Origin: CAZRXG01 sp964603985
GTDB taxonomy: Bacteria; Chloroflexota; Anaerolineae; Aggregatilineales; UBA3940
Reading direction: 5' to 3'
Assembly: GCA_964603985.1 (NCBI GenBank)
Contig: CAZRXG010000014.1
Span: 1-64,000, forward strand
Length of the DNA: 64,000 bases
In this document: positions 31,779 to 40,642 of the stretch, piece after piece
Position numbering within the stretch: the stretch's first letter is position 1
How the letters are laid out: each line of letters opens with the position of its first letter
Made by a program: the position numbers and the translations under genes
The notes under the pieces: model-generated
Databases searched by the model: none
What the model was told of the DNA's origin: nothing
The model's input: the letters and a program-made list of their open reading frames with translations, nothing else

Positions 31779-34019
31779 TTATTCCGGCCCCCAGTCCGGC
31801 CCGTAGTCGGTGACCGCGCCGGTCGTCAGGCGCTCGGCCACACCCGTCGCCATCTCCACCCGGTAGAGGTCGGTGTTGCTGCCGATGGTGCGATTGAGGA
31901 AGATGTACACTCCATCGCCCGACCAGACCGGACGCCCGTTCTGGCCCTCCTGCGCCAGCAGCGTCGACTGGCCGGTCGACACGGTGAGCACGTACACGTC
32001 GCCGATGTTGCCCGCCTCATCCATCGTGTTGAACGCGATCTTGCTCCCGTCGGGCGACCAGGCCGGGAAGCGGCAGTGATCTGCCGGGCAGTCGAAAATC
32101 TGGGTCACCTCGCCGCCGGGGTAGGTCATGATCGCGATCTCCCACTTGCCGCGCGACTCGGTCATGTAGGCGATCTGCGTCCCGTCGGGCGAAAACTGCG
32201 GCGCGCGGTCGCCGAAGCCGTTCTCGGTCAGGCGGGTCTTGCTGCTGCCGTCGGCGTTCATGACGTAGATCTCGCTCGACTCCTGGTCGCCCTTCTCGTA
32301 GGCGATCTTCCCCCCGCCGGGCGACCAGTCGGGGTGGCGCTCGGATTCGGCTGAGTCGGTCAACTGCTGGACGTTCTCCCCGCTGGCCGACATCACGTAG
32401 ATGTCGCGGTTGCCCGCCTTGGTCGATTCGAAAGCCAGACGCGTCCCGTCGGGCGACCAATCCGGCTCGCCATCGTAGTAATCGTTGTCCGTCACGACAC
32501 TCGGATTCTGCCCGTTGGCGTCGATCACGGCGATCTCGGCGCTCTCGCCCGACCCCTGCGTGAAGGCCAGCCACCCTGACCCGCCGGTGAGAGGGGGCGT
32601 GCTGGTCAGGGTCGGGGTCGGCGTCGCCGTCGGGGCGGTGGCCGTCGGCTCAGGCGTGTCGGTCGCCGTCGGCGGTGGCGTCGTGGCGGTGGGCGGTGCG
32701 CTGGTCGCCGTCGGCGGAACGTCGGTCGGTTGGGAAGAAGGCGACGGCTGCGTGGGCGTGGGCGTCTCGTCCGACGGTTCGATGATGATCCCGCCGGACG
32801 GCGTGCCTTCGGGTGTCCTGGTGGCCCCGATCAGCGGCGTGGCGGTCGGGCCGCCGACGATAGGCAGCCCCACCGTCGGCGAGGGCGGCAGGGTCGGGAC
32901 AAGGGCAGACCCGCCCCCGGAGCCGAACCACGAGATGACGAGCAGGCCCAGCCCCACCGCGCCCAGCAGGAACGCCAATCCCAGCGCCACCATAATGAAC
33001 GTCCCCACGCCGGACGGAAGCCCCCAACGTTCCCGGCGCGGCTCCTCCCCGGCATACGGCTCCTCGATGGGCACGTAGGACACGCTCTCCGGGACAAACG
33101 CCTCGGCCTGGGTGCCCTCGCCGACCGGCGTCGCCGCCTCGACCGGGGAGACGCCGACCTGCGGCGCATCGTCCGGCACCGCCTCGACCCGGACGACGGG
33201 CCGGTCGTGCCCGGCGACCGCGTGCCGGAAGTCCTCCGCGAGCGCGCTGGCCGTCATGTAGCGCATCTCCGGCTGCTTGGCCAGGCCCCGCTCAATCACC
33301 TCGTCGATGGCCGGTGGCAGCGAAGGGTCAACGTCCAGCACGGAGGGCACCGGCTCCCTGACGTGCATGTACATCACGGTGAGGGGCCTATCGGCCACGA
33401 AGGGCGGCCTGCCGGTGACGATCTCGTGGAGGATCGCGGCCAGCGCGTAGATGTCGCTGGCGGAGGTGACAGACTTGCCCTGGCACTGTTCGGGCGACAT
33501 GTAGCTGGGCGTGCCGACCACCCCGCTGGCGGTGACCTGCGAGGTCGATCCCAGCATCTTGGCGATGCCGAAGTCGGTCAGGTAAGCGTTGTTGTGCTCG
33601 TCGAGCAGGATGTTGCTGGGCTTGAGGTCGCGATGGATGACGCCGTGCGAGTGGGCGTAGTCGAGCGCCTCGGCCACCTGCTCGACGATGCGGGCGGCGG
33701 TGGGCAGGTCGAGCTGGCCGTGATAGATCCCGGTACGCAGCGTACCGGCCTCGACCATACGCATCACAATGTAGGGCTGGCCGTCGTGCTCGCCGTAGTC
33801 GTAGATCGGCAGAATCGAGCGGTGCTCCAGCCGGGCGACGACGCGCGCCTCGCGCCGGAACCGCTTGAGGAACGCCGGATCTTCGGATAGCTGCCGCGTC
33901 AGAACCTTGACGGCGACGAGGCGGTCGGTGGCGGGATGGTAGGCTTTATAGACGGTCGCCATGCCGCCCTGCCCGATGATCTCCTTAAGCTGGTACTGGC
34001 CGATCTGCTCGCCAACCAT
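31779..34019 (-). CDS. Transmembrane Ser/Thr protein kinase with TolB/WD40-like beta-propeller sensor
   Basis: 746 residues. The Hanks-type kinase domain (about 8-270) has glycine loop GQGGMATVY, K38 in VAVKVL, HRDLKPSN (D131) and DFGIAK (149-154), with GTPSYMSPEQ in the activation segment. A juxtamembrane stretch leads to one transmembrane helix (about 335-360) and a Thr/Pro-rich linker (about 365-470). Tandem TolB-like propeller repeats follow (PDWSPDGTRLAFES, RDIYVMSASG). It should sense something outside and phosphorylate cytoplasmic targets. ATG 34019 with AGAGG upstream is preferred over GTG 34052. Confidence 0.92.
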   Translation of the reverse strand: MVGEQIGQYQLKEIIGQGGMATVYKAYHPATDRLVAVKVLTRQLSEDPAFLKRFRREARVVARLEHRSILPIYDYGEHDGQPYIVMRMVEAGTLRTGIYHGQLDLPTAARIVEQVAEALDYAHSHGVIHRDLKPSNILLDEHNNAYLTDFGIAKMLGSTSQVTASGVVGTPSYMSPEQCQGKSVTSASDIYALAAILHEIVTGRPPFVADRPLTVMYMHVREPVPSVLDVDPSLPPAIDEVIERGLAKQPEMRYMTASALAEDFRHAVAGHDRPVVRVEAVPDDAPQVGVSPVEAATPVGEGTQAEAFVPESVSYVPIEEPYAGEEPRRERWGLPSGVGTFIMVALGLAFLLGAVGLGLLVISWFGSGGGSALVPTLPPSPTVGLPIVGGPTATPLIGATRTPEGTPSGGIIIEPSDETPTPTQPSPSSQPTDVPPTATSAPPTATTPPPTATDTPEPTATAPTATPTPTLTSTPPLTGGSGWLAFTQGSGESAEIAVIDANGQNPSVVTDNDYYDGEPDWSPDGTRLAFESTKAGNRDIYVMSASGENVQQLTDSAESERHPDWSPGGGKIAYEKGDQESSEIYVMNADGSSKTRLTENGFGDRAPQFSPDGTQIAYMTESRGKWEIAIMTYPGGEVTQIFDCPADHCRFPAWSPDGSKIAFNTMDEAGNIGDVYVLTVSTGQSTLLAQEGQNGRPVWSGDGVYIFLNRTIGSNTDLYRVEMATGVAERLTTGAVTDYGPDWGPE

Positions 34020-34125
34020 CTTATCCTCTGCTGCTCCTTGAGAAAGGCTCACTCTGTGGAGACTGTAGCATAAGTGACCGGTGGGCGCTACTGGTATGCG
34101 CGGGCGACCTGTGTGAACTTTACTG

Positions 34126-34340
34126 AGCCTTGCATATACTGCTGAACCGCTCCTTGATCATATCGATTGCGAAACTGCCCTCACCCATCTCGGACGGCCT
34201 GGCCGTCCTCGATTCGCCCTCTCCCTGAGGGAGAGGGCAGACTGAGCGCGACCGCAGGTCGGGCGAAGGCGGGTGAGGGCCTGGGCAACGACGTGCCCAA
34301 AACCAACTTAACACAGCACGAGTGGAAGTTATCTTATTAT
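34126..34340 (-). repeat. Dispersed 245-bp structured repeat, copy B
   Basis: In reverse orientation it matches copies A (1781-2025) and C (44937-45181), with the same nested arms: outer CCCTCACCC/GGGTGAGGGC and inner GCCCTCTCCC/GGGAGAGGGC with loop TCA in place of GGT. It is less similar at its edges than A is to C. It occupies most of the 34020-34434 gap, in which I see no gene. Confidence 0.8.
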
Positions 34341-34375
34341 GCAGCGATAACACTCTTTTTACATTGTCGTAACGT

Positions 34376-34405
34376 TTGCACAACACGAGCGTGTGATACT
34401 ATGAT
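34376..34405 (+). promoter_or_regulatory. Possible sigma70 promoter of the GT39-like gene
   Basis: TTGCAC (34376-34381), an 18-bp spacer and TATGAT (34400-34405), about 30 bp before ATG 34435. The match to consensus is moderate. Confidence 0.4.
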
Positions 34406-34434
34406 CAGCATCCCAGACCCCGGGAGATAGATTG

Positions 34435-36480
34435 ATGACCGACTCCACACAACCACACGGCTCCACGACGACCATCCCGGCGCGGCCAACCGTTGCAGCG
34501 CGGCCCGGCGCGCCCTATCGCCCGGCGCTCGACGTGATCATCGGCGTCGGGCTGTTCGTGGCGGCCCTGCTGGTCTACAACGCCACGCTGACGCCCAGCC
34601 TCTCCTACCTCAGCCCGGACGGCAACGAGCTGGCGACCGTGCCCTACATCCTGGGGCTGGCGCACAGCACGGGCTACCCGCTCTACACCTGGCTGGGAAA
34701 GCTGTTCACGTTTATCCCCATCGGCGACGTGGCCCACCGCATGAACCTGATGTCGGCGGCGATGGGGGCGGGCGGTGTGTCGCTGCTGTACGGGATCGTG
34801 CTGATCATCCTGGAGCGGGTCGGGGTGCTGCATCTGGCCTGGCGGCGGATCATCGCCGCAGGGGTGGCGCTGATCTTCGCCTTCTCGACCACCTTCTGGT
34901 CGCAGACCGGGATCAGCGAGGTCTACACGCCGAACCTGTTCATGGTGGGATTGCAAACTCTGCTGATCCTGCACTGGGCGCGCGTCGAGGAGGCAACGCC
35001 CACCGCCAGGGGCCGCCCGCCGACCAGACGCTCGCTGGCGTGGTTTGGGGCATTCTGCCTGACCTTCGCGCTGAGCACGGGCACACACTCCAGCAGCCTG
35101 GGCTTCGGGCTGGGGTACGTGGTCTTCGTGCTGGCCGTCAACTGGCGCTTCGCGCTCAACGTGCGCGCGCTGGCGGTGGGCGTGGGGGCGTTTGTGCTGG
35201 GGATGCTGCAACACCTGTGGCTGCCTTACAAGGCCAGCACGCTCACCGACTCGCTCATGCAGCGCAACGCGCCCAACACCTGGCAGGGCTTCTACAACTA
35301 CACGCTGGGCGCATTCCCCAACTTCAAGTTCGCCTTTACCTGGGTCGAGGTGCCCGACCGGGTCGTGATCTACCTCGACCTGCTGCGCCAGCAGTTCGGC
35401 GTGGTGGGGATACTGGGCGGGATCGCCGGGATGTGGGCGCTGTTATTCGGGCAGCCAAAGCGCTGGTGGCTGCTGGCGCTGATGTACCTGGTGCACGTGA
35501 TCTTCTTCACCCAGTACCGCGTCTTCGACCTGGACGTGTTCTTCATCGATGCCCATTACCTGTTCGCGATCTTTCTGGGCGCGGGCGTGGGGTGGCTGGC
35601 CGGGGTTGCCGGGCGGTGGATCGGGGATCACCGGGCGCGTTTGCGAGATTACGGGGTGAGCGCCGGGTTGGCCGCCGCGCTGGTGATCCCGGTGGGCGTG
35701 CAGCTTTCGTCCAACTGGGCGACCAACAATCGCTCCGGTGACGTGGCGATCAACGACTTCTACGAAAACGTCTTCGAGATGCTGCCGCCCGACGCGGTGC
35801 TCGTGGGGCGCGGCGGTGTGTTCGGGTACGACATGTTCTACTGGCGGCTGGTCTACGACGTGCGCCCCGACGTGGCGATGCCGCACCTGCCGGGCGAGGG
35901 CAATCCCTCGAGGCGCGACCTGGCCGGGCGGCCCCTGTTCAGCACCACCCAGAGCGGCGGGCAAAGCGCCCGGAGCGCGCCGCCGGGGATGCTGCCCGCC
36001 GACGCGTGGTACATCCCGGTGCTGATGGGCAGCTCGACGGGTGGCAGCGTCCCGATAGGCCGCCAATCGCTGGTGCTGTACGCCGTCAGCGGGCAGCCGC
36101 CGGAGCTGTTCGTCGAGCGGGCCGAGCCGCAGGTGGTGGTCGGGGCCTCGCTGGGCGGCATGACGCTGGTCGGCTACGATCTGGATGCAGGCTCCGCGCG
36201 GCCCGGCGGGCGGCTGCGGCTGACGCTCTACTGGCAGGGGCAGGCGTCGCAGCCGTTGGCGGCCACCGCGCTGGGCGAGACGACTCTGGAAGCACACCAG
36301 CTCGGCCTTGGGAACGCGGCGCGCTACGCGCAGAGCATCGGGATCAGGCCGGGCGCGACGCTGGTCGAGGATTACTGGGTGGTGATCCCGTCGACGCTCG
36401 CTCCCGGTGACTACCCGCTGATCGTGTCGGCGGACGGCGAGAGCGCCGAAGTGGGGCAGGTAAGCGTCAATGGACAATGA
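34435..36480 (+). CDS. DUF2723/GT39-like integral membrane glycosyltransferase
   Basis: 681 residues. About ten transmembrane helices (about 33-420) have the acidic catalytic-site loop SPDGNELATVPYILG followed by AHSTGYPLYTWLGKLF, the hallmark of DUF2723 proteins related to protein O-mannosyltransferases (GT39, GT-C fold). A C-terminal extracytoplasmic beta domain (about 560-680) contains MTLVGYDLDAGSARPGG and LRLTLYWQG. It should transfer sugars from a polyprenyl-phosphate donor to protein or glycan outside the membrane. It overlaps the next gene's upstream region closely. The C-terminal domain recurs in the other glycosyltransferases of this window. Confidence 0.83.
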   Translation: MTDSTQPHGSTTTIPARPTVAARPGAPYRPALDVIIGVGLFVAALLVYNATLTPSLSYLSPDGNELATVPYILGLAHSTGYPLYTWLGKLFTFIPIGDVAHRMNLMSAAMGAGGVSLLYGIVLIILERVGVLHLAWRRIIAAGVALIFAFSTTFWSQTGISEVYTPNLFMVGLQTLLILHWARVEEATPTARGRPPTRRSLAWFGAFCLTFALSTGTHSSSLGFGLGYVVFVLAVNWRFALNVRALAVGVGAFVLGMLQHLWLPYKASTLTDSLMQRNAPNTWQGFYNYTLGAFPNFKFAFTWVEVPDRVVIYLDLLRQQFGVVGILGGIAGMWALLFGQPKRWWLLALMYLVHVIFFTQYRVFDLDVFFIDAHYLFAIFLGAGVGWLAGVAGRWIGDHRARLRDYGVSAGLAAALVIPVGVQLSSNWATNNRSGDVAINDFYENVFEMLPPDAVLVGRGGVFGYDMFYWRLVYDVRPDVAMPHLPGEGNPSRRDLAGRPLFSTTQSGGQSARSAPPGMLPADAWYIPVLMGSSTGGSVPIGRQSLVLYAVSGQPPELFVERAEPQVVVGASLGGMTLVGYDLDAGSARPGGRLRLTLYWQGQASQPLAATALGETTLEAHQLGLGNAARYAQSIGIRPGATLVEDYWVVIPSTLAPGDYPLIVSADGESAEVGQVSVNGQ

Positions 36481-36487
36481 GGTGACG

Positions 36488-36991
36488 ATGAAAGGTAAAC
36501 GGGCGTGGGTGATCGGCGGAGTGGTGCTGCTGGAACTGATGCTGCTGGTGGCGGTCTTTGCGCTGGGGGTCTACTTCGGGCGCTACGGCCTGACGCGCGA
36601 GGGGCTGGTCTACGCCGGGCCGGGTGGGGCGCGCGCCCAGCCTGCTCAGCAGCAGCAGGGGCCAAAAGGGCAGCAGCCGCAAGTCCAGCCGGGCGGGCTG
36701 CCGCAGCTCCCGCCGGGTCTGACCGAGCCGCCTCAATTGATCGGGCGGGTGCGGAACATCTCACCGGAGGGGTTGAATCTGGCAACCGCCGACGGGCCGC
36801 GCCCGGTGCTGTTCGACGAGCAGACCACCTGCCGAGACTACCAGGGGGTCGAGCTTGGCCTGGAACGACTGCGGCAGGGGATGGTCGTCGCCGTGTACGG
36901 GGAGCGCAGCCCGGACGGGCGCAACCTGATCGCGTCGGAGATTGTGATTCTGCCGCCGTCCGACGAGGCCGAGCGGACCCCGCAGCCGTAG
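36488..36991 (+). CDS. Membrane-anchored protein with DUF5666-like OB domain
   Basis: 167 residues from ATG 36488, which has GAGGTGACG upstream (an alternative ATG lies 18 bp earlier inside the previous gene's end). One transmembrane helix (about 9-30) is followed by a Gln/Pro-rich linker (about 50-80). A small beta domain follows (about 82-155; LIGRVRNISPEGLNLATADG, GMVVAVYGE) of the DUF5666 type. Function is unknown; it probably accompanies the upstream glycosyltransferase, with which it is co-transcribed (8-bp spacing). It converges with the TIR gene. Confidence 0.75.
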   Translation: MKGKRAWVIGGVVLLELMLLVAVFALGVYFGRYGLTREGLVYAGPGGARAQPAQQQQGPKGQQPQVQPGGLPQLPPGLTEPPQLIGRVRNISPEGLNLATADGPRPVLFDEQTTCRDYQGVELGLERLRQGMVVAVYGERSPDGRNLIASEIVILPPSDEAERTPQP

Positions 36992-37004
36992 GGACGGACG
37001 CCGG

Positions 37005-37658
37005 TCAGCCGGCCAGCGCCTGCACTAACTGCCGGAAAGCCGCTTTGTAATCACCTCCGAAGTCAAAGCGCGGGCGGCTGCGCAGGTCGTCGGGCACCTC
37101 GCAGGGGGCCACGTGCGCGACCAGCACCGGCCTGCGCTGCTCGCGGAAGGCCGTCCACTCCCGCGTGACCCGCTCGTCGGCCAGCGCGGCGTCAGACAGC
37201 ACGACCACCATGTGACTGCACTCGGCCAGGCCGGGATGGACTCCGCTGGCCCAACGCACCCCCTCCTGATCGGGGCCGGGGTCGGGATCGAACCAGGCAG
37301 GAACGCCGGTTTTGTCCAGATCTCCGGCGATGCGAGCCGCGACATCGGTGTCGGCGGGGCTGTAGTTGATGTAGGCGGCGAAGCTCGGCCCGCCTTTTTT
37401 GCCGCGACCGGGCCGGAGCGAGTCGCCGAACATGTGTGTCGTATCGGGCCTGGGGACGCGAGCGTGCGCCTCGGTGTGCCCCATGCGGAAGACGGTCGTG
37501 CCGCAGATGGGACACACACCGCGTGTCCCCGGCGCACCGCGCCGCGTCCAGACCGGGATGGGGTTCTCCATGTCGACCTTCTGCTTGCAACTGACGCAGT
37601 AGGCCTCGATCTCTTCCGGCTCAAGCTCGTCGTCTTCCAGGTAATCTGAATCTGGCAT
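37005..37658 (-). CDS. Zinc-ribbon plus TIR-domain protein
   Basis: 217 residues from ATG 37658 (GGTGGAGGACG upstream). After an acidic start there is a DUF5679-like zinc ribbon with AYCVSCKQKVDM (C21, C24) and GVCPICGTTVFRMG (C49, C52). A basic linker RPGRGKKGG follows, then a TIR domain (about 92-215): FAAYINYSPADTDVAARIAG, WFDPDPGP, CSHMVVVLSDAAL and VTREWTAF. E167 is at the position expected for the TIR catalytic glutamate. Bacterial TIR domains often cleave NAD+ in immune or signalling pathways. No Thoeris-type partner (ThsA) is adjacent, so its role is open. Confidence 0.85.
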   Translation of the reverse strand: MPDSDYLEDDELEPEEIEAYCVSCKQKVDMENPIPVWTRRGAPGTRGVCPICGTTVFRMGHTEAHARVPRPDTTHMFGDSLRPGRGKKGGPSFAAYINYSPADTDVAARIAGDLDKTGVPAWFDPDPGPDQEGVRWASGVHPGLAECSHMVVVLSDAALADERVTREWTAFREQRRPVLVAHVAPCEVPDDLRSRPRFDFGGDYKAAFRQLVQALAG

Positions 37659-37787
37659 CGTCCTCCACCTGTCGATTGGATTGGTATCGGCTGGTAGACG
37701 GGGTGCGTCTACAGGGGCAGTATGCAACAAGTCGGCCAAATTGTAAAACTTTTTGACAAACCGTGCCCGCACGCTACAGTTTTAGCG

Positions 37788-39767
37788 ATGAATGACAGCA
37801 TAACAACCCCTGACAAGCACAAAGCGCCTGCCTGGCTTCCGGTGGTCCTGCTGCTGATGCTGGGCGCGGCGCTGCGCATCTATCGCATCGACGGCCACGC
37901 GCTCAGCGGCGACGAAGCGTACAGCGTGGTCATCTGGGTGCAGTATTCGGCTGAATACCTGCTGAGGACCATCGCGCTGACGACCACCGAGCCTCACCCC
38001 CCGCTGGCGCTGCTCGCGCTGCACGGCTGGGCGCTGCTGGTGGGCGACTCGGTGCTGGCGCTGCGTATGCAGAGCGTGTTGGCGAGCGTGATCACGCTGG
38101 CGGCGGCCTACCGGATGGGGCGCGCGCTGGGCGGGGAGAGGGCGGCGCTGATCGGGCTGGCCCTGTGCGCGCTGAATCCGTTCCAGATCTGGTACGCGCA
38201 GTTCGCGCGCAATTACAGCCTGTGGATGGCGGGCAGCGCGCTGACGGCTCTTTTTATGCTGCGAGCCTGGGAGAAGCCCCGGCGGGCGAGGCGCTGGGTC
38301 GTGTATGCGCTTTCGGCGGTGCTGACGGCTTACGTCTTCTACCTGGAGGCGCTGGCCCTGGTCGCGCACAACCTGTACGCGTTGACCCGGCTTCGCAGGC
38401 AGCGCGGCTCGCTTCGGGCCTGGGTCGCGACGCAGGCCGCCGTCGTGTGCGCGCTGGCCCCCTGGTACCTGCGCCCGGAGCTTTGGCGCAACAGCCAGGA
38501 TTACATGCCAAACGCAGGCCCGGCCAATCCGCTGTGGGCCATCCAGAGCCTGCTGGTGGGCGGGACGCTGCCGCCCCCGTTGCAGCACCCGCTGGCATCG
38601 GACCCGACGCACAGCGTGGGGATCGCGTCGGTCGCCAGCGTGGTGCTGGTGATCGCGTCGCTGGCCGTCATCTGGAAGACCGCGCGGCGGGAGAGCTTCT
38701 TCTTTTTGCTGTTTTACGGACTCGTGCCGCCGCTGGCGCTGGCGGGCCTGGCGCTGGTCACGGGGAGGGGGTACTTCCACCCGCGCTACGTCGCGATCAG
38801 CTCGGTCCCGCTGGTGCTGACTGCGGCGCTCGGCGTCGACGGTGTGTTGAAGCTCACCCGCTCGGCAGCCGCGCTCAAACGGGCGCTGGCGGTGGGCGCG
38901 GCGGGGGTGATCGCCTGCCTGAGCGTCGTCGGGCTGTGGAACTACCACACCAACCTCGCCTTTGCGCGCGCGCCGGACTGGGTGCGCATCATGGAGGTGC
39001 TCAGCGAACAGACGACGCCCAATGACCTGGTGATCTACAACTTCCTCGACCCGGCCTTCGGCTACTACTTCGAGCACTACTACCGGGGCACAGCGCATCA
39101 GGCCACGCTGCCCACGTCCAAAGACGCGCCGTACTCACAGGTGGCGGAGGAATTGGCCGCGCTGACCGCCGATTACGATTACGTCTGGTTCCTGCCGGTG
39201 GAGAGCGCAGCCTGGGACGCCGAGCAGAACGTGGCGCGCTGGCTGTCGCAGGAGATGCAGGTCGTCTCCAACCAGTGGATCGGGTTCATGCGCCTCTACC
39301 AGTACACAGGCTGGCAGCCCACCGAGCGCCAGATCGCGGAGCGGTTGGGGACGCGCTTTGGGGACGTGGCGCTGCTGGAGGGCTACCGCTTCACGCCGCC
39401 GCCGGAGGCGTGGCAGCCCGGCACGACGGTGCACGTCGAGGTGTTCTGGAGGCCGTTGGGGCAGACCGGCGAGGACCTGAAGACCTTCGTGCACCTGTGG
39501 GGACCGGCCAGGCCCGATGGGTCGATCATCTGGGCGCAGGATGACCGGTTCCCACACGATGGCTGGGTCTCGACGCAGAGTTGGACGCAGGGCGAGCTAC
39601 TGAGGGACGTTTATCACCTGGCGCTGCCGCTCGACCCGCTGCCGGGGGAGTACGTAATCGCCGCCGGGCTGTACGACCCGGCCAATGGGGAACGCGTCAC
39701 CGCGCACGATCCGCAGGGGGACGGCGAAGCGGATCACGTGGTCATATACACGCTCACGCTGCCGTGA
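37788..39767 (+). CDS. GT39-family (ArnT/PMT-like) membrane glycosyltransferase
   Basis: 659 residues. The first luminal loop has the catalytic acidic pair in LSGDEAYSVVIW, followed by EPHPPLALLALHGW, the standard GT39/PMT_2 pattern. About ten transmembrane helices extend to residue ~390. An extracytoplasmic part follows (about 400-659) whose last ~130 residues (VALLEGYRFTPPPEAWQPGT, FVHLWGPARPDGS) form the beta domain shared with the other glycosyltransferases here. It should use polyprenyl-phosphate sugars outside the membrane. ATG 37788 is used; the divergent TIR gene starts 129 bp away, so this short region holds both promoters. Confidence 0.88.
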   Translation: MNDSITTPDKHKAPAWLPVVLLLMLGAALRIYRIDGHALSGDEAYSVVIWVQYSAEYLLRTIALTTTEPHPPLALLALHGWALLVGDSVLALRMQSVLASVITLAAAYRMGRALGGERAALIGLALCALNPFQIWYAQFARNYSLWMAGSALTALFMLRAWEKPRRARRWVVYALSAVLTAYVFYLEALALVAHNLYALTRLRRQRGSLRAWVATQAAVVCALAPWYLRPELWRNSQDYMPNAGPANPLWAIQSLLVGGTLPPPLQHPLASDPTHSVGIASVASVVLVIASLAVIWKTARRESFFFLLFYGLVPPLALAGLALVTGRGYFHPRYVAISSVPLVLTAALGVDGVLKLTRSAAALKRALAVGAAGVIACLSVVGLWNYHTNLAFARAPDWVRIMEVLSEQTTPNDLVIYNFLDPAFGYYFEHYYRGTAHQATLPTSKDAPYSQVAEELAALTADYDYVWFLPVESAAWDAEQNVARWLSQEMQVVSNQWIGFMRLYQYTGWQPTERQIAERLGTRFGDVALLEGYRFTPPPEAWQPGTTVHVEVFWRPLGQTGEDLKTFVHLWGPARPDGSIIWAQDDRFPHDGWVSTQSWTQGELLRDVYHLALPLDPLPGEYVIAAGLYDPANGERVTAHDPQGDGEADHVVIYTLTLP

Positions 39768-39786
39768 GGACGGTCACCGGTCGGCG

Positions 39787-40623
39787 CTACAGGTGCGCCG
39801 CCAGCCACTCAAGTATATCCGCGAAAACCTGCTCCTGCTCCGGGTCGTTGTGGACCTCGTGGTACATGCCCTCGTATTCGCGGAAGGTCTTGTCATCCGA
39901 GCCGGCCCGCTCGTAGAACAGGCGCGCCCCGGCCAGATCGCAGATACGATCACCGCTGCCGTGCAGCAGCAGGACGGGGACCGTCAGCTCCGGGGCGTGC
40001 TCCAGTGCGTAGTCGGCGCTGTCGAACATCTCCTGGGCCAGGCGGGCCGAGATGCGGTCGTGGACGAGTGGATCGTTGTTGTACGCCTCGACCACCGCCG
40101 GGTCACGCGAGAGCGCACTCCTATCCATCCCGTTGCCCATCGTGGACTGCGGCGCGTGCTCGCTGAGCAGGTGGGCCAGCGTCACCTTCCAGCCGGGCGG
40201 CCGGTGGGCCAGCTTCAGCCACACGCCGCTCGCGATCACCCCGGCCAGCCCATCCGGGCGGCGCAGAGCATAATTGAGGGCGAGCTGCCCGCCCATGCTG
40301 TGCCCGTAGACGAACACCTTTGCGCCGGGGTGGGCATTGTGCGCCACGCCGATCAGCAGGCCATAGTCGTCGAGCAGGCTTTCGTAGCCGGGGGCATGCC
40401 CGCGCTTCCCCTCCGATTTGCCAAAGCCCCGGAAGTCCAGCGCATAAAGGCCGTAGCCCCCGGCGGTCAGCGCCCCGGCGACGTGCCCGTAGCGGCCGCT
40501 GTGCTCGCCCAGACCGTGCGCCAGGACGAGGATGGCGCGCGCCCCGTCTTCCGGCTGCCACGCCTGCCAGTAGATGTTGACCTCTTCGTCCCGTGACCCA
40601 AACATCCCTTCGCTGTGTCGCAT
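39787..40623 (-). CDS. Alpha/beta hydrolase, monoacylglycerol lipase-like
   Basis: 278 residues of the serine-aminopeptidase-S33/monoacylglycerol lipase family. The oxyanion/cap region is LVLAHGLGEHSGRYGHVA and the nucleophile elbow VYGHSMGGQLA. The acid is in LLHGSGDRICD and the histidine in YEGMYHEVHND. All three triad residues are present and length is normal. ATG 40623 is chosen because the domain begins soon after; an upstream in-frame start adds 18 Arg/Pro-rich residues. It is followed on the same strand by two SDR genes and a methyltransferase upstream, suggesting a lipid-metabolism cluster (inference). Confidence 0.88.
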   Translation of the reverse strand: MRHSEGMFGSRDEEVNIYWQAWQPEDGARAILVLAHGLGEHSGRYGHVAGALTAGGYGLYALDFRGFGKSEGKRGHAPGYESLLDDYGLLIGVAHNAHPGAKVFVYGHSMGGQLALNYALRRPDGLAGVIASGVWLKLAHRPPGWKVTLAHLLSEHAPQSTMGNGMDRSALSRDPAVVEAYNNDPLVHDRISARLAQEMFDSADYALEHAPELTVPVLLLHGSGDRICDLAGARLFYERAGSDDKTFREYEGMYHEVHNDPEQEQVFADILEWLAAHL

Positions 40624-40642
40624 GGCTTGCCGTCTCTTTCCG

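Noticed and set aside
37005..37658. Thoeris defence system
   Set aside because: Only a TIR protein is present; no SIR2/SLOG ThsA-like effector gene lies within 20 kb on either side.
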